Shown here piece by piece: positions 43,376 to 52,200 of a DNA stretch of 57,277 nucleotides. The notes under the pieces are model-generated. The model did not search any database. It saw only the letters and a list, made by a program, of their open reading frames with translations, and was not told where the DNA came from. Origin of the DNA: an uncultured Dorea sp. (GTDB lineage: Bacteria; Bacillota; Clostridia; Lachnospirales; Lachnospiraceae); NCBI GenBank assembly GCA_910589275.1, contig CAJUTH010000022.1, positions 1 through 57,277 of the forward strand, given 5' to 3'. Every line of letters starts with the position of its first letter. The first letter of the stretch is position 1. The position numbers and the translations under genes were made by a program.

Positions 43376-43557
43376 GCGGATTGAATCAGGTTATACCCTC
43401 TAAGCAGACAATTCAGAAGCGTTTTTCATGGAGATGAAATAGCAATTTACGGAATCTTAGCCACGAAGGCTCTCCTGAGTGGCTTAGTTTCCGTTAATCG
43501 GTAGTTCATCGGAATGTTGCTTCGTCTGCTTAGAGGGTATAGCCTGATTCAATCCGC
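43376..43557 (+). repeat. Hairpin-inserted structured element, copy 2 (E2)
   Basis: Arms of 34 bp (43376-43409, 43524-43557, one mismatch) flank a core of exactly 114 nt. The core carries CGTTTTTCATGGAGATGAAA near its 5' side and AGTTCATCGGAATGTTG near its 3' side. Relative to the empty palindrome at 57113-57166, positions 43391-43536 are a 146-bp insertion with 27 identical bases on each side. The inserted left end (TTATACC) is an inverted copy of the empty site's loop (GGTATAG). GATGAA/TTCATC and GAAGC/GCTTC pairings replace AGTGAA/TTCACT and GAGAC/GTCTC in the other copies. It encodes no protein. Confidence 0.85.
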
Positions 43558-43660
43558 GTCCTCTATCAGCATATGAACAGTAATCAATAAGACCCTTTCT
43601 GGACAGACCACATTTTCCATGCTAGGATAGAGGAAAAGACTTACAAAAGGTGGAGACATT

Positions 43661-44326
43661 ATGCAAAAAATCATGATTATTGAAGACGACCCCATGACCC
43701 GGGAGGAACTGGCGCTCTTACTAAAAAACGAATCCTATCATCCCATCCCGGTCACTGATTTTACAACGATCGAGGAGCAGGTTATAGAGGTTTCCCCCGA
43801 TCTGATCCTGATGGATGTGGGGCTGCCGGACAAAAACGGCCTCGCCCTCTGCGCTGATATACGAAGGTCCGCAAATATGCCTATTATTTTCGTCACCAGC
43901 CTAGACTCCGTTATGGACGAGCTGAAAGCCTTAAGTCTGGGCGGAGACGACTATATCACCAAGCCCTACAATATCCCGGTACTGATCGCGCGGATCAAAG
44001 CTGCCCTGCGGCGCAGCGGCGTTCAGGATGAGCCTGAAATCCTTGAGGCAAAAGGGCTGAAGCTGAATCTCGTAAAGGGCGTCATATCGGCGGACGGCAG
44101 GAATATCGAATTGACCCGAAACGAGCTGCGCATTCTGGCCCATATGATGACCCACGCCGGGGAGATCGTCTCCCGCGCGGACCTGATCGATACGCTCTGG
44201 GAGCATCAGATCTACATTGACGACAACACCTTAAGCGTCAATATGACCAGACTCCGCACAAAGCTGGAAATGCTGGGGTTCTTTAACTTTATCAAGACCC
44301 GGCGGGGCTTAGGGTACCAGCTATGA
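43661..44326 (+). CDS. OmpR-family response regulator, BceR type
   Basis: A 221-residue response regulator. The receiver has the acidic pair EDD at residues 8-10, the phospho-acceptor Asp in LILMDVGLPDK (about 52), Thr in IIFVTS and Lys in YITKPYN. A winged-helix OmpR domain follows (ELTRNELRILAHMM, NTLSVNMTRLRTKLEML, TRRGLGYQL). It overlaps the sensor gene by 4 bp. Together with the downstream BceAB transporter this is the standard bacitracin/lantibiotic resistance module, in which the transporter itself sends the signal. Confidence 0.92.
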   Translation: MQKIMIIEDDPMTREELALLLKNESYHPIPVTDFTTIEEQVIEVSPDLILMDVGLPDKNGLALCADIRRSANMPIIFVTSLDSVMDELKALSLGGDDYITKPYNIPVLIARIKAALRRSGVQDEPEILEAKGLKLNLVKGVISADGRNIELTRNELRILAHMMTHAGEIVSRADLIDTLWEHQIYIDDNTLSVNMTRLRTKLEMLGFFNFIKTRRGLGYQL

Positions 44327-45348
44327 AATTCACAGAATTTCTTTCTGACCGGGCGAACAGGCTGATGCTCGGCCTCATCCTTGCCGCATCCACCGCGTTC
44401 TTTCTGCATGCCACAGGAACGCAGGACGGGATCATAATCCTTGTGCTGGTCTGCCTGTCCGCCATTTCTGCCGCCGTACAGATTACTGATTTCCTTAAGA
44501 TCCGCTCAAGGCTTAATGAACTAGAGGCGGTTATGGATGGACTGGATAAAAAATATCTATTCGCAGAATGTCTTCCCCCGGCCCGCAACGCATACGAGCG
44601 CAGGATCTTTCGCCTTCTGCGGCGCTCCTGCAAATCAATGGCGGGTTCCGTCTCAAACGCGGAAGCCTCCCGGAGGGAGTACCGGGAATATATCGAAAGC
44701 TGGGTCCATGAGATCAAGACTCCCATAACCGCATCCAGACTCATCTGCCGGAACGCGGAGTCAGAGACAGGGCGCAAACTCCTAAGAGAGCTATCCCAGA
44801 TCGAAGCCCATGTGGAGCGGGTTCTTTATTATGCCCGGGCGGAAAATCCCGAAAAGGACTTTCTCATCCAGAAAGTAAGCCTTCAGGAACTGACATCTGA
44901 AGCGGTCGGGAACCATAAGTCCCTGCTGATTCAAAGCGGCATGCGCATTGAGACCGGCGATTTGGATTATGCCATTTACACCGACCGCAAATGGAGCCTT
45001 TTTATCCTTGGCCAGCTATTGCAGAATGCGGCGCGCTATCACGGAGACATTCCGCACATCACCCTATCCGCCGAGCCTTCCGGTAATCAAGTTCAGCTTC
45101 TGGTCAAGGACAATGGAATCGGCATCCCCTCCCATGAACTTCCCCGGATCTTTGACCGCGGCTTTACCGGAAGCAACGGCAGGAACCGCGGCGGCTCCAC
45201 CGGCATGGGCCTATATCTGTGCCGTAAGCTTGCTGGTATTCTAGAACTGGAACTTTCTATCACCTCGGAGGAAAACTGCGGAACTACCGTAACTCTAACC
45301 TTCCCCGCAGTAAAACCAGACAAAGGAGAAATGCAGCGTACTATGTGA
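44323..45348 (+). CDS. Intramembrane-sensing histidine kinase, BceS type
   Basis: A 341-residue kinase with two N-terminal TM helices (LMLGLILAASTAFFLHA, GIIILVLVCLSAISAAVQI) and almost no extracellular loop, the mark of intramembrane-sensing kinases. The phosphorylated His is in SWVHEIKTPITASRL at about residue 130. ATP-binding boxes are visible: LQNAARYH (N), VKDNGIGIPSHELPRIFDRG (G1/F) and GSTGMGLYLCRKLA (G2). It should detect peptide antibiotics only through BceAB. Confidence 0.92.
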   Translation: MKFTEFLSDRANRLMLGLILAASTAFFLHATGTQDGIIILVLVCLSAISAAVQITDFLKIRSRLNELEAVMDGLDKKYLFAECLPPARNAYERRIFRLLRRSCKSMAGSVSNAEASRREYREYIESWVHEIKTPITASRLICRNAESETGRKLLRELSQIEAHVERVLYYARAENPEKDFLIQKVSLQELTSEAVGNHKSLLIQSGMRIETGDLDYAIYTDRKWSLFILGQLLQNAARYHGDIPHITLSAEPSGNQVQLLVKDNGIGIPSHELPRIFDRGFTGSNGRNRGGSTGMGLYLCRKLAGILELELSITSEENCGTTVTLTFPAVKPDKGEMQRTM

Positions 45349-45364
45349 ACAGTAACGAGAAAAG

Positions 45365-45378
45365 TTACAAAATTGTAA
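45365..45378 (+). promoter_or_regulatory. Candidate BceR-type operator
   Basis: TTACAAAATTGTAA is a perfect 14-bp palindrome right after the kinase gene. BceR-like regulators bind TGACA/TGTAA-type inverted repeats upstream of the transporter promoter. The site is about 58 bp before the -10 box. Confidence 0.65.
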
Positions 45379-45435
45379 GGAAAATCAATACTGCTCCGCT
45401 ACCTTCCGCCCCATTTCTGCTGTATGCTTACATCG

Positions 45436-45441
45436 TATAAT
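45436..45441 (+). promoter_or_regulatory. -10 box of the bceAB promoter
   Basis: TATAAT has no matching -35 element at the right distance (ATTTCT at 45413-45418). This fits a promoter that needs the activator bound at 45365. Confidence 0.55.
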
Positions 45442-45470
45442 AGACACAGCACTTATTATTAGTTACAGTA

Positions 45471-45520
45471 TAGAAGACGGCTGGGCTGCGCGGAGCGCTT
45501 AGGCGCCCAGCCGTCTTCTA
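45471..45520 (+). other. 15-bp hairpin in the bceAB leader
   Basis: TAGAAGACGGCTGGG (45471-45485) pairs perfectly with CCCAGCCGTCTTCTA (45506-45520) around a GC-rich loop. It lies between the -10 box and the bceA start. No T-run follows, so it may stabilise the transcript or block read-through only partly. Confidence 0.6.
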
Positions 45521-45550
45521 CCCTGTAGCTGCTTGAAAGGGGAGAAATTT

Positions 45551-46309
45551 ATGCTGCAGATACAAAATATTGAGAAATATTACGGAAGCAAGAACAACAT
45601 CACAAAAGCCTTAGACCGGATCAGCTTCGATGTGGCGGACGGTGAATTTATCGCCATCATGGGAGCCTCCGGCAGCGGCAAAACCACGCTCCTAAACTGC
45701 ATTTCTACCATCGATTCCGTCAGCGCCGGAAGGATTCTTCTGGATGGAACCGACATTTCCGAGCTGCCGGAACGCGAACTGGCGCAGTTCCGCCGGGAAC
45801 AACTCGGCTTCATTTTTCAGGACTGCAACCTGCTGGATACCCTGACCATTGAGGAAAATGTCGGGCTGGCGCTTTCTTTGAACCACCGGGATTCCCACAC
45901 CGTCCTAACGCAGGTCAGAGACATTGCAAGCCTCCTTGGCATTACTGATATTCTGGGGAAATTTCCCTGTCAGGTCTCCGGCGGGCAGAAACAGAGAGCC
46001 GCATGCGCCAGAGCCATTGTGGCCGGTCAGTCCCTGATCCTTGCCGACGAACCCACCGGCGCCCTGGATTCCAAGGCCTCCAAGAATCTTCTGGAAATCA
46101 TGACAAAGATGAATCAGGAAAAGAGTGTCTCCATTCTCATGGTCACCCACGACGCCTACAGCGCAAGCTATGCGAAAAGGGTGCTTTTCCTAAAGGACGG
46201 CCGGATCTTCAACGAACTCCTGCGAGGGACAAGGAGCCGTTCCGTCTTCTACCATGAGATTCTGGATGTGCTGGCTCTGTTAGGAGGTGATATCAGTGAC
46301 CTTATTTAA
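45551..46309 (+). CDS. BceA-type ABC transporter ATPase
   Basis: A 252-residue ATPase of the MacB/BceA group. Walker A GASGSGKTT is at about residues 38-46, the Q-loop in FIFQDCNLLD, the signature VSGGQKQR, and Walker B LILADEPTGALD near 167. The His switch is in MVTHDAYSA. The ATG at 45551 has AAGGGGAG nine bases upstream; an in-frame TTG six codons earlier is unlikely. It drives peptide-antibiotic removal with the adjacent BceB permease, whose start lies inside its last codons. Confidence 0.93.
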   Translation: MLQIQNIEKYYGSKNNITKALDRISFDVADGEFIAIMGASGSGKTTLLNCISTIDSVSAGRILLDGTDISELPERELAQFRREQLGFIFQDCNLLDTLTIEENVGLALSLNHRDSHTVLTQVRDIASLLGITDILGKFPCQVSGGQKQRAACARAIVAGQSLILADEPTGALDSKASKNLLEIMTKMNQEKSVSILMVTHDAYSASYAKRVLFLKDGRIFNELLRGTRSRSVFYHEILDVLALLGGDISDLI

Positions 46310-48266
46310 ACTCTCCCTTCGGAACGCCAGACGGCAGGCGAGGGACTATCTGGTTTATTTCGCCACGGTCATCATCTCCGCCGCGCTGCTCTACGCATTT
46401 AACGGATTACTCTTCTCGGACGAAATCCGGGAACTCTCCTCCCTGATGGAGAGCCTGCCTATCGTCATTACCTTATCCAGCATTGCCGTAGTCTGCATCA
46501 TCGGCTGGCTGGTGCACTATACCACGAATTTCATGCTCTTAAGGCGGAGCCGGGAATTGGGAACCTACATCCTGATCGGGCTGGAACATAGGCAGGTTTC
46601 CCGGCTGTTCTTTCTGGAAAATCTGATGGTGGGCGGATGCGCCCTGATACCGGGATTCCTTCTCGGCATCCTGATTTTTCAGGCGCTTAAAGCCGTGACA
46701 CTGGCTCTGTTTCAGATTCCCTATCGGTTCTCCTTATCCATCTGCCTTCCGGCGGCGGGGCTTACGTTTTTCTATTTTCTTCTGATCTACCTGTCGGCGC
46801 AGGTAAGGGGGAAAAAGCGGATACGAAAGATGAAAATCTATGACCTGATCTATTTTGACCGCCAGAACGAAACCGCCCTGATCCGTACCGGAAAAGAGCG
46901 CAGAAAACTATTCGCCGGATCCCTCCTGCTTGGAGTTACCGGTACGCTTCTGCTCCTTATGGGGAGCCTTGAGTCGGGAATCGCCGGCTGCGCATGCATC
47001 ATCCTGTTCCTTTTCGGATTCTTTCTCAGCTTCTCCTCCGGCGTACCCGCATGGTTTGAGAAGCGCCCGGAGAAAAAATACAAAGGGCGGGCGCTGCTTA
47101 TTTTCCGCACGCTGTCTGCCAAGCTCACCACCATGGGAGTTGTCATGGCGGTGATCTCCATGCTGTTTACCGCCGTCTTGATCACACAGGGAGCCGGGGC
47201 GGTCTTTGCCGCGATCTACAAAAACCGCGCAGCCCAGACCACCTGTTTTGACCTGTTTATCGGAAGCCGCGCGCCCGAGCAGACGTTCCCCCACTATCTG
47301 GACTATATTCAGGAGCATATCCCGGTAAAGGATTCCCTGCAGTACAGCCTGTATCAGTCTGACAGCCCGGAGATTACCCAGAATATCACCACCGACACCG
47401 ATATGGAAGCCTTTTTCCACTATCCCTACGACACACTTATGCGCTACAGCGACTATGTGGCTCTCCGCCGGATGCTCGGTTACCCGGAGGCCAGACTGCA
47501 GCCCGGCAAATACATCATCCACTGCATACCTGCCCTAAAGGAACAGATTTCTCACATTGCGCCCGGCATCACAGACGGAGAAGATACCCTCACGCCGGGC
47601 GGTTTCTACACCGAACATTTTATCCAGCGGTTATGGGGTCACGGCAATGGGCACGGATTCGTGCTGGTGGTGCCGGACGAATATGCCGAGGCAAGGCCCG
47701 TCGTCCACACCGTCTATGCCGCGATGACAGAAAAGCCCCTCAGCGAAGAACAGTACTTGGCGCTGGATGACCTCCTTGGCACTTACTGTACCCCCAAGCT
47801 GTCCGACTACGATACCCTGCTTGTCAAATCCCAGATTACCGAAGAGGCTGCAGCCGAGACTGCAATCACGGCTTTCCCCCTGTACTATCTGGCTCTGATG
47901 CTCACCATAACCGCCGCAGCTATCCTGACCATCCAGCAGCTTAGCGAAACCGAACGGCTCCGGCAGCAGTTCCGGCTCCTGTTCAAGCTGGGGCTAGACC
48001 CGTACGAAGTAACAAAGATCCTGCGCAGACAGCTTGCCATCTACTATGCGATGCCCGCAGTCCCGCCCATCTTCATCAGCATTCCGGTTATATACCGCAT
48101 CGGAACTGCCGTCGAACCATGGACCTTAACCGGAACAAGCAGTCCGCCTGTGCTCACAGGAGCCTGCGTCCTGCTGTTCCTCCTATTGTACTCCATCTAT
48201 GCCCTGATGGCATATACCAGCCTGAAACGCAATATACTGCCCGTTACAGAGCGCCCTGTCCTCTGA
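46296..48266 (+). CDS. BceB-type permease with large extracellular domain
   Basis: A 656-residue permease with the BceB layout: ten TM helices and an extracellular domain of about 210 residues between helices 7 and 8 (about 300-510), which binds the peptide and lipid. The GTG at 46296 is chosen because AGGAGG lies eight bases upstream and the product then starts MTLFKLSLRNARRQ, as BceB proteins do. It overlaps bceA by 14 bp and ends inside the 3' end of the convergent folT gene (23-bp overlap). Confidence 0.92.
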   Translation: MTLFKLSLRNARRQARDYLVYFATVIISAALLYAFNGLLFSDEIRELSSLMESLPIVITLSSIAVVCIIGWLVHYTTNFMLLRRSRELGTYILIGLEHRQVSRLFFLENLMVGGCALIPGFLLGILIFQALKAVTLALFQIPYRFSLSICLPAAGLTFFYFLLIYLSAQVRGKKRIRKMKIYDLIYFDRQNETALIRTGKERRKLFAGSLLLGVTGTLLLLMGSLESGIAGCACIILFLFGFFLSFSSGVPAWFEKRPEKKYKGRALLIFRTLSAKLTTMGVVMAVISMLFTAVLITQGAGAVFAAIYKNRAAQTTCFDLFIGSRAPEQTFPHYLDYIQEHIPVKDSLQYSLYQSDSPEITQNITTDTDMEAFFHYPYDTLMRYSDYVALRRMLGYPEARLQPGKYIIHCIPALKEQISHIAPGITDGEDTLTPGGFYTEHFIQRLWGHGNGHGFVLVVPDEYAEARPVVHTVYAAMTEKPLSEEQYLALDDLLGTYCTPKLSDYDTLLVKSQITEEAAAETAITAFPLYYLALMLTITAAAILTIQQLSETERLRQQFRLLFKLGLDPYEVTKILRRQLAIYYAMPAVPPIFISIPVIYRIGTAVEPWTLTGTSSPPVLTGACVLLFLLLYSIYALMAYTSLKRNILPVTERPVL

Positions 48267-48807
48267 TCGTGGTAAACAGCCTTGCCTTGCCAAGGATCTT
48301 GGCAACACCGTAAAACAACGCCACATTAATTGGGAACATCACCGCCTGTTTGATGAGCCGCGCCGGAAGGATCGCGAAAAAAGCGTCTCCATACAGCAGC
48401 GTCAGCCAGTATGTGTTAAGCCCGATATTGACAAGGAGCATGACCAGCGCATTGGCAAGCGCCGTCCGCCGGATTGTAAGCGGCTGTTTGTACAGCACCA
48501 TGCCGTAGATCAGGCCGCTTGCGGCGCCGCTTACCGTAAAGCCCGGAAAAAACGGCCCAGTGGGGCGCACCAGATATTTCACCAAATCTGCCGCCCCTCC
48601 CATAATCCCTCCGACTACCGGGCCGAACAGCATGCCGGTCATCTCGTCTGCGAGAAAAGCAAAGCTGATTTTGATAAAATCCGTCACCTGAAGAGAATAA
48701 AATCCCAATACCACCGCAATGGCAAGAAGCATTGCGGTCATTGCTAACGCTTTTACGTCCTTCAGCTCATGAAAGGAGTCCCTGAATGTCTGTTTCAATT
48801 TTGTCAT
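48244..48807 (-). CDS. folT: Folate-specific ECF transporter S component
   Basis: A 187-residue membrane protein with six TM segments that captures folate for the shared ECF energising module (encoded elsewhere). The N-terminal KALAMTAMLLAIAVVLGFYS and KISFAFLADEMTGMLFGPVV match folate-type S components. The ATG at 48807 has AAAGGAGG ten bases upstream. Its leader carries a tetrahydrofolate riboswitch, which confirms the folate assignment independently. Its last 23 bp overlap the 3' end of bceB on the other strand. Confidence 0.92.
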   Translation of the reverse strand: MTKLKQTFRDSFHELKDVKALAMTAMLLAIAVVLGFYSLQVTDFIKISFAFLADEMTGMLFGPVVGGIMGGAADLVKYLVRPTGPFFPGFTVSGAASGLIYGMVLYKQPLTIRRTALANALVMLLVNIGLNTYWLTLLYGDAFFAILPARLIKQAVMFPINVALFYGVAKILGKARLFTTIRGQGAL

Positions 48808-48871
48808 AATAAAAATACCTCCTTTGCAGCAGCCCGTAAAACTGCTCATAAGCAGGTATTCTCTCTTATGT

Positions 48872-49238
48872 GCAGCAGCGGGATGCGGAGTATGCACCGC
48901 AAGTAATGCCGCCGCTTCTGCCAGTGTTACGGTTCACCGAGTGCCTGCCTCCCTTACAGAGCGCATAAGTATCGAAAGCAGGGCGAGACAACATTCCAGT
49001 GAACTCAGTACCAACCTAGTCTAAGAAGTTCAGGAATGCCTTCACTCCTAAGACTAGGTAAGCACTGATTTCACTTCCATTAAAAACGTCTCTGAAATGC
49101 CCTGTTTTCGATACTTATGCGCTCTGTAAGGGAGGCAGGCACCCGGCAAACCGTAAGCCGGGCGGCCCCATCACTTTTCGTCCAGCCGGCAACTCCCCGT
49201 CCCGCTGGCACTTGACGCGCATATTCCTACTCTGCGTT
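48872..49238 (-). ncRNA. Tetrahydrofolate riboswitch of folT, carrying an insert
   Basis: The 5' half (from 49238) reads GCAGAGTAGG, TATGCGCG, TCAAGTGCC, GACGGGGAGTTGCC and GGACGAAAAG. The 3' half (to 48872) reads GCGGTGCATACTCCGCATCC then CGCTGC. These are the THF-I consensus blocks, and GCAG/CTGC and TATGC/GCATA pair across. A peripheral stem between the halves, normally about ten nt, is prolonged by GUGAU/AUUAC, GCCGCC/GGCGGC and a helix that runs unbroken into the arms of element E3. The core folds could form with the insert as one long side arm. Regulation probably works at the ribosome binding site; no terminator is clear. Confidence 0.8.
48941..49142 (-). repeat. Hairpin-inserted structured element, copy 3 (E3)
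   Basis: Arms of 44 bp (48941-48984, 49099-49142, one mismatch) flank a core of exactly 114 nt. On the minus strand the core carries CGTTTTTAATGGAAGTGAAA and AGTTCACTGGAATGTTG. GAGAC/GTCTC and AGTGAA/TTCACT stems are present, with an inner stem ACCTAGTCT/AGACTAGGT and the AGG-CATT-CCT tip. Beyond the arms, TTACGGTTTGCCGG pairs with the opposite flank through G-U pairs, so the helix is at least 58 bp long in RNA. It sits inside the folT riboswitch. Confidence 0.85.
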
Positions 49239-49274
49239 AAATCTATTTACTTGTTCCGGATACATTTTAGCACA

Positions 49275-52200
49275 CTAGGCCCTATACTGCAACAGGTAAT
49301 CCATACACTTCTCTAAGCCCGGAATATCTAATGGTTTTGCAAGGTGTCCGTTCATCCCGGCTTCCCTTCCCGCCGCCATATCCTCCGGCGACACATTTGC
49401 AGACAACGCAATGATCGGTATCGCCGCCGCGTCAGCCCTTGGAATCTTTCGGATAGCCCTTGTTGCCTCAAATCCATTCATCACCGGCATCTGGATATCC
49501 ATCAGAATCAAGTCATAATAACCCGCCGGCATCTCGGCAAAACGCTGCAGCGCCTCTCTTCCGTCTCCGGCACATTCCACCATTGCACCCAGCTCTCCGA
49601 TCAGCTCCACGGCAATTTCCTGATTCAGTTCGTTATCCTCCACAAGCAGGATCCGCCTGCCCTGCAAGAAAGTCTCGTCCTCCACTCTTCCCTCTGCGGC
49701 AGAAATGCGCCCGGATGGCTCCAATGGATTTTGCAGCCTTAAAATAACGGTCACTATAAACCGCGAACCCTCGCCCGGACTGCTCTTTACGCTGATGGCT
49801 CCGCCCATCATACGGGCAATATTCTGTGCGATGGACATCCCAAGTCCCACACCATCCGCATTATCTGTTTCCGGATCCTTTGCGCGGCTGAAGGGTTCAA
49901 AAATATGCTGAACAAATTCTTCTTCCATCCCTATCCCATTGTCGCTGAATACAAAATCAAAAGAGCTGCAGCCATGTTCCGTAAATTCATGCTCTGAGAC
50001 AGACAGCTCCAGTTTACCTCCAGAAGGCGTATACTTTACGGAATTTCCCAGTATATTTAAGAAAATCTGCTCCAGCCGTTCTTTATCGCCTAGTACCAGC
50101 TCATGCTCCACCTGTATCGGATGCATTTCCAGAGCCAGCCCTTTTTCCCGTATCTGGGGCTGGATTAGGGAAACCGTCTGCTGCATCAGCTCCGGTATGA
50201 CAAATTCTTCCGACTTTAAATTGAAATCCCCGGACTTAATCAGACTGATATCCAAGATCTCATTCATCATGGACAACAACTGCCTGCTGGACTCCGACGC
50301 CTTTCCCAGACACTCCTTTACACGCTCCCGATCGCCCATATGATCCTCTGCGATCTTAATCATACCGATCACGCCGTTCATCGGCGTACGAATATTATGG
50401 CTCATACAAGAGAGGAACTCCTGCCGAAAGGCATTGGCGTGATCCGCCGCCTCACAGGCCGCCTCAAGCGCCTGCTGCTCACGCATCTCTTTGCGCTTGC
50501 TTTCTGTTACATCCTGCGCCGCATACACAATGGTTCTTGCCTTTCCCTCTTCATCCGTCTGGGACATTACCGCAGTACTGCGGATCCATCCGTAATCCTC
50601 TGGCCTCATATCCTCCTGCTGGGGCATTTTCCGGTATGCCAGCGTTACATAAGGTTGTTTTTCATCCAGATTCTTGCGCAGTTTTTCAATACTCATCACA
50701 TCCAAGTACTCTTCCCTGTCGTCCGGATGCACAAATTGCTCTGCATATTTTTTCAGTCCCGTATCATAATCCACCGTCTCCCCCAGCGCCTCCCCGACTT
50801 CCTTAAGCTGGGTTACGCTGCGGAAACTGTTCTCCTCCAGATCCGCATAGTAAGTTGCAAAAAACATCCCTCCAAGGCTGCGGATAATATCGGTTCGTTC
50901 CTGCTCTTCCTTAAGCCTCTGCTCCTCCTCAATCTTCTCCTCAGTAATATCCCTGCCCAATATATTCACCGAAATCCGGTTCCCCTGCCGGGCATAGATC
51001 ACATGCTGCTCCAGCCACCGGAAGGCGGCGTCCCTCATGCGGTACTGGCAGACCTCCTCCGAGTATTCCTGCACGCCTGCTGCCTTCTGATAGATATGCT
51101 CTGGACTCATAACTTTTTTGAAGGCTTCCGCATCCTCCGGATACACCGTAGTTTCTAAAGCTTTATGGAAATACTGGTGGTAGTTCCCGGTCAGCACGTT
51201 GTGCATCTTACTGCTGTCGTTGATCCAGACCCGCTCGCACTGTCCATTTTCCAGATAAACCGTTGTCATCACGCTGTAGCGGGATTTTAAGATAGCCGCA
51301 AGCTGCATATCCCGAAGCGAAAGGGTATGCTCCTGCCGTACGCGCTTATCCACATTCTGCAGAGCCAAGATCGTATAATTTCTAGCTCCGTGCTGCTGGC
51401 CGAAATAAGCAATCACAGCCATATAACGGTACTCATGGTCCTCTTCCCCCCGCCACTGGCAGAGCATATCAACCTTCTCCACAGAACTCTCCTTTAACTC
51501 CCGCAGTCCCTCCAGAGAGAACTTCTGGCAGAATTTTTCCTTATCCGAAGGATGAATCTGCCTATTCAGACGGGACCTCATGATCTCATCCCATGGCACC
51601 GTCCAAGACTTCCAGCCGGTATGAGTATGTCCGTTCTCCCACACCAGATTCGTCTCCCCGGTGTCAAGGTCAATTCCGTAAATGCCGAAATTCTGCTCCT
51701 CCAGCGTACGGATCACCTCCTGAATACGGATACTGGCATCATCCAGTTCAAGACTCTCCTGAAGGATATCGTGGACATCTTTTACATAGATAAAAATGTA
51801 CTGATCACTGTCCGCAGCGGTATAATCCGGCACGATCTCCATCAAATTCCAACGGAAATCACCGCCGGAATTTCTGCGGTAGCAGCAGGTCATGATCTCA
51901 CGCCCGGATTTGAGCGTACTCTTTATATGGTCCGGATGGGTAAAAGAAATAAAATTATTCATGTCATCGGGATGAATCCCTCCGTCATAAATAAACTGTC
52001 CCAGCCAGCTTGAAAAGGAGTCTGTGCCATATCCCACGGCTCTATCCTCCGGCGGCGTCTTCACCGTCTCATACTGATCCTTTGTGAGATTCACGCGCAG
52101 GATCTTATGGTAAGCGTGGCTGATTGCCTGTACATGGGGCGTAACTGTAATGATAAATGCCGGAATCTCATTCCTCCACTTTGTCCTGACCGCCGTAATA

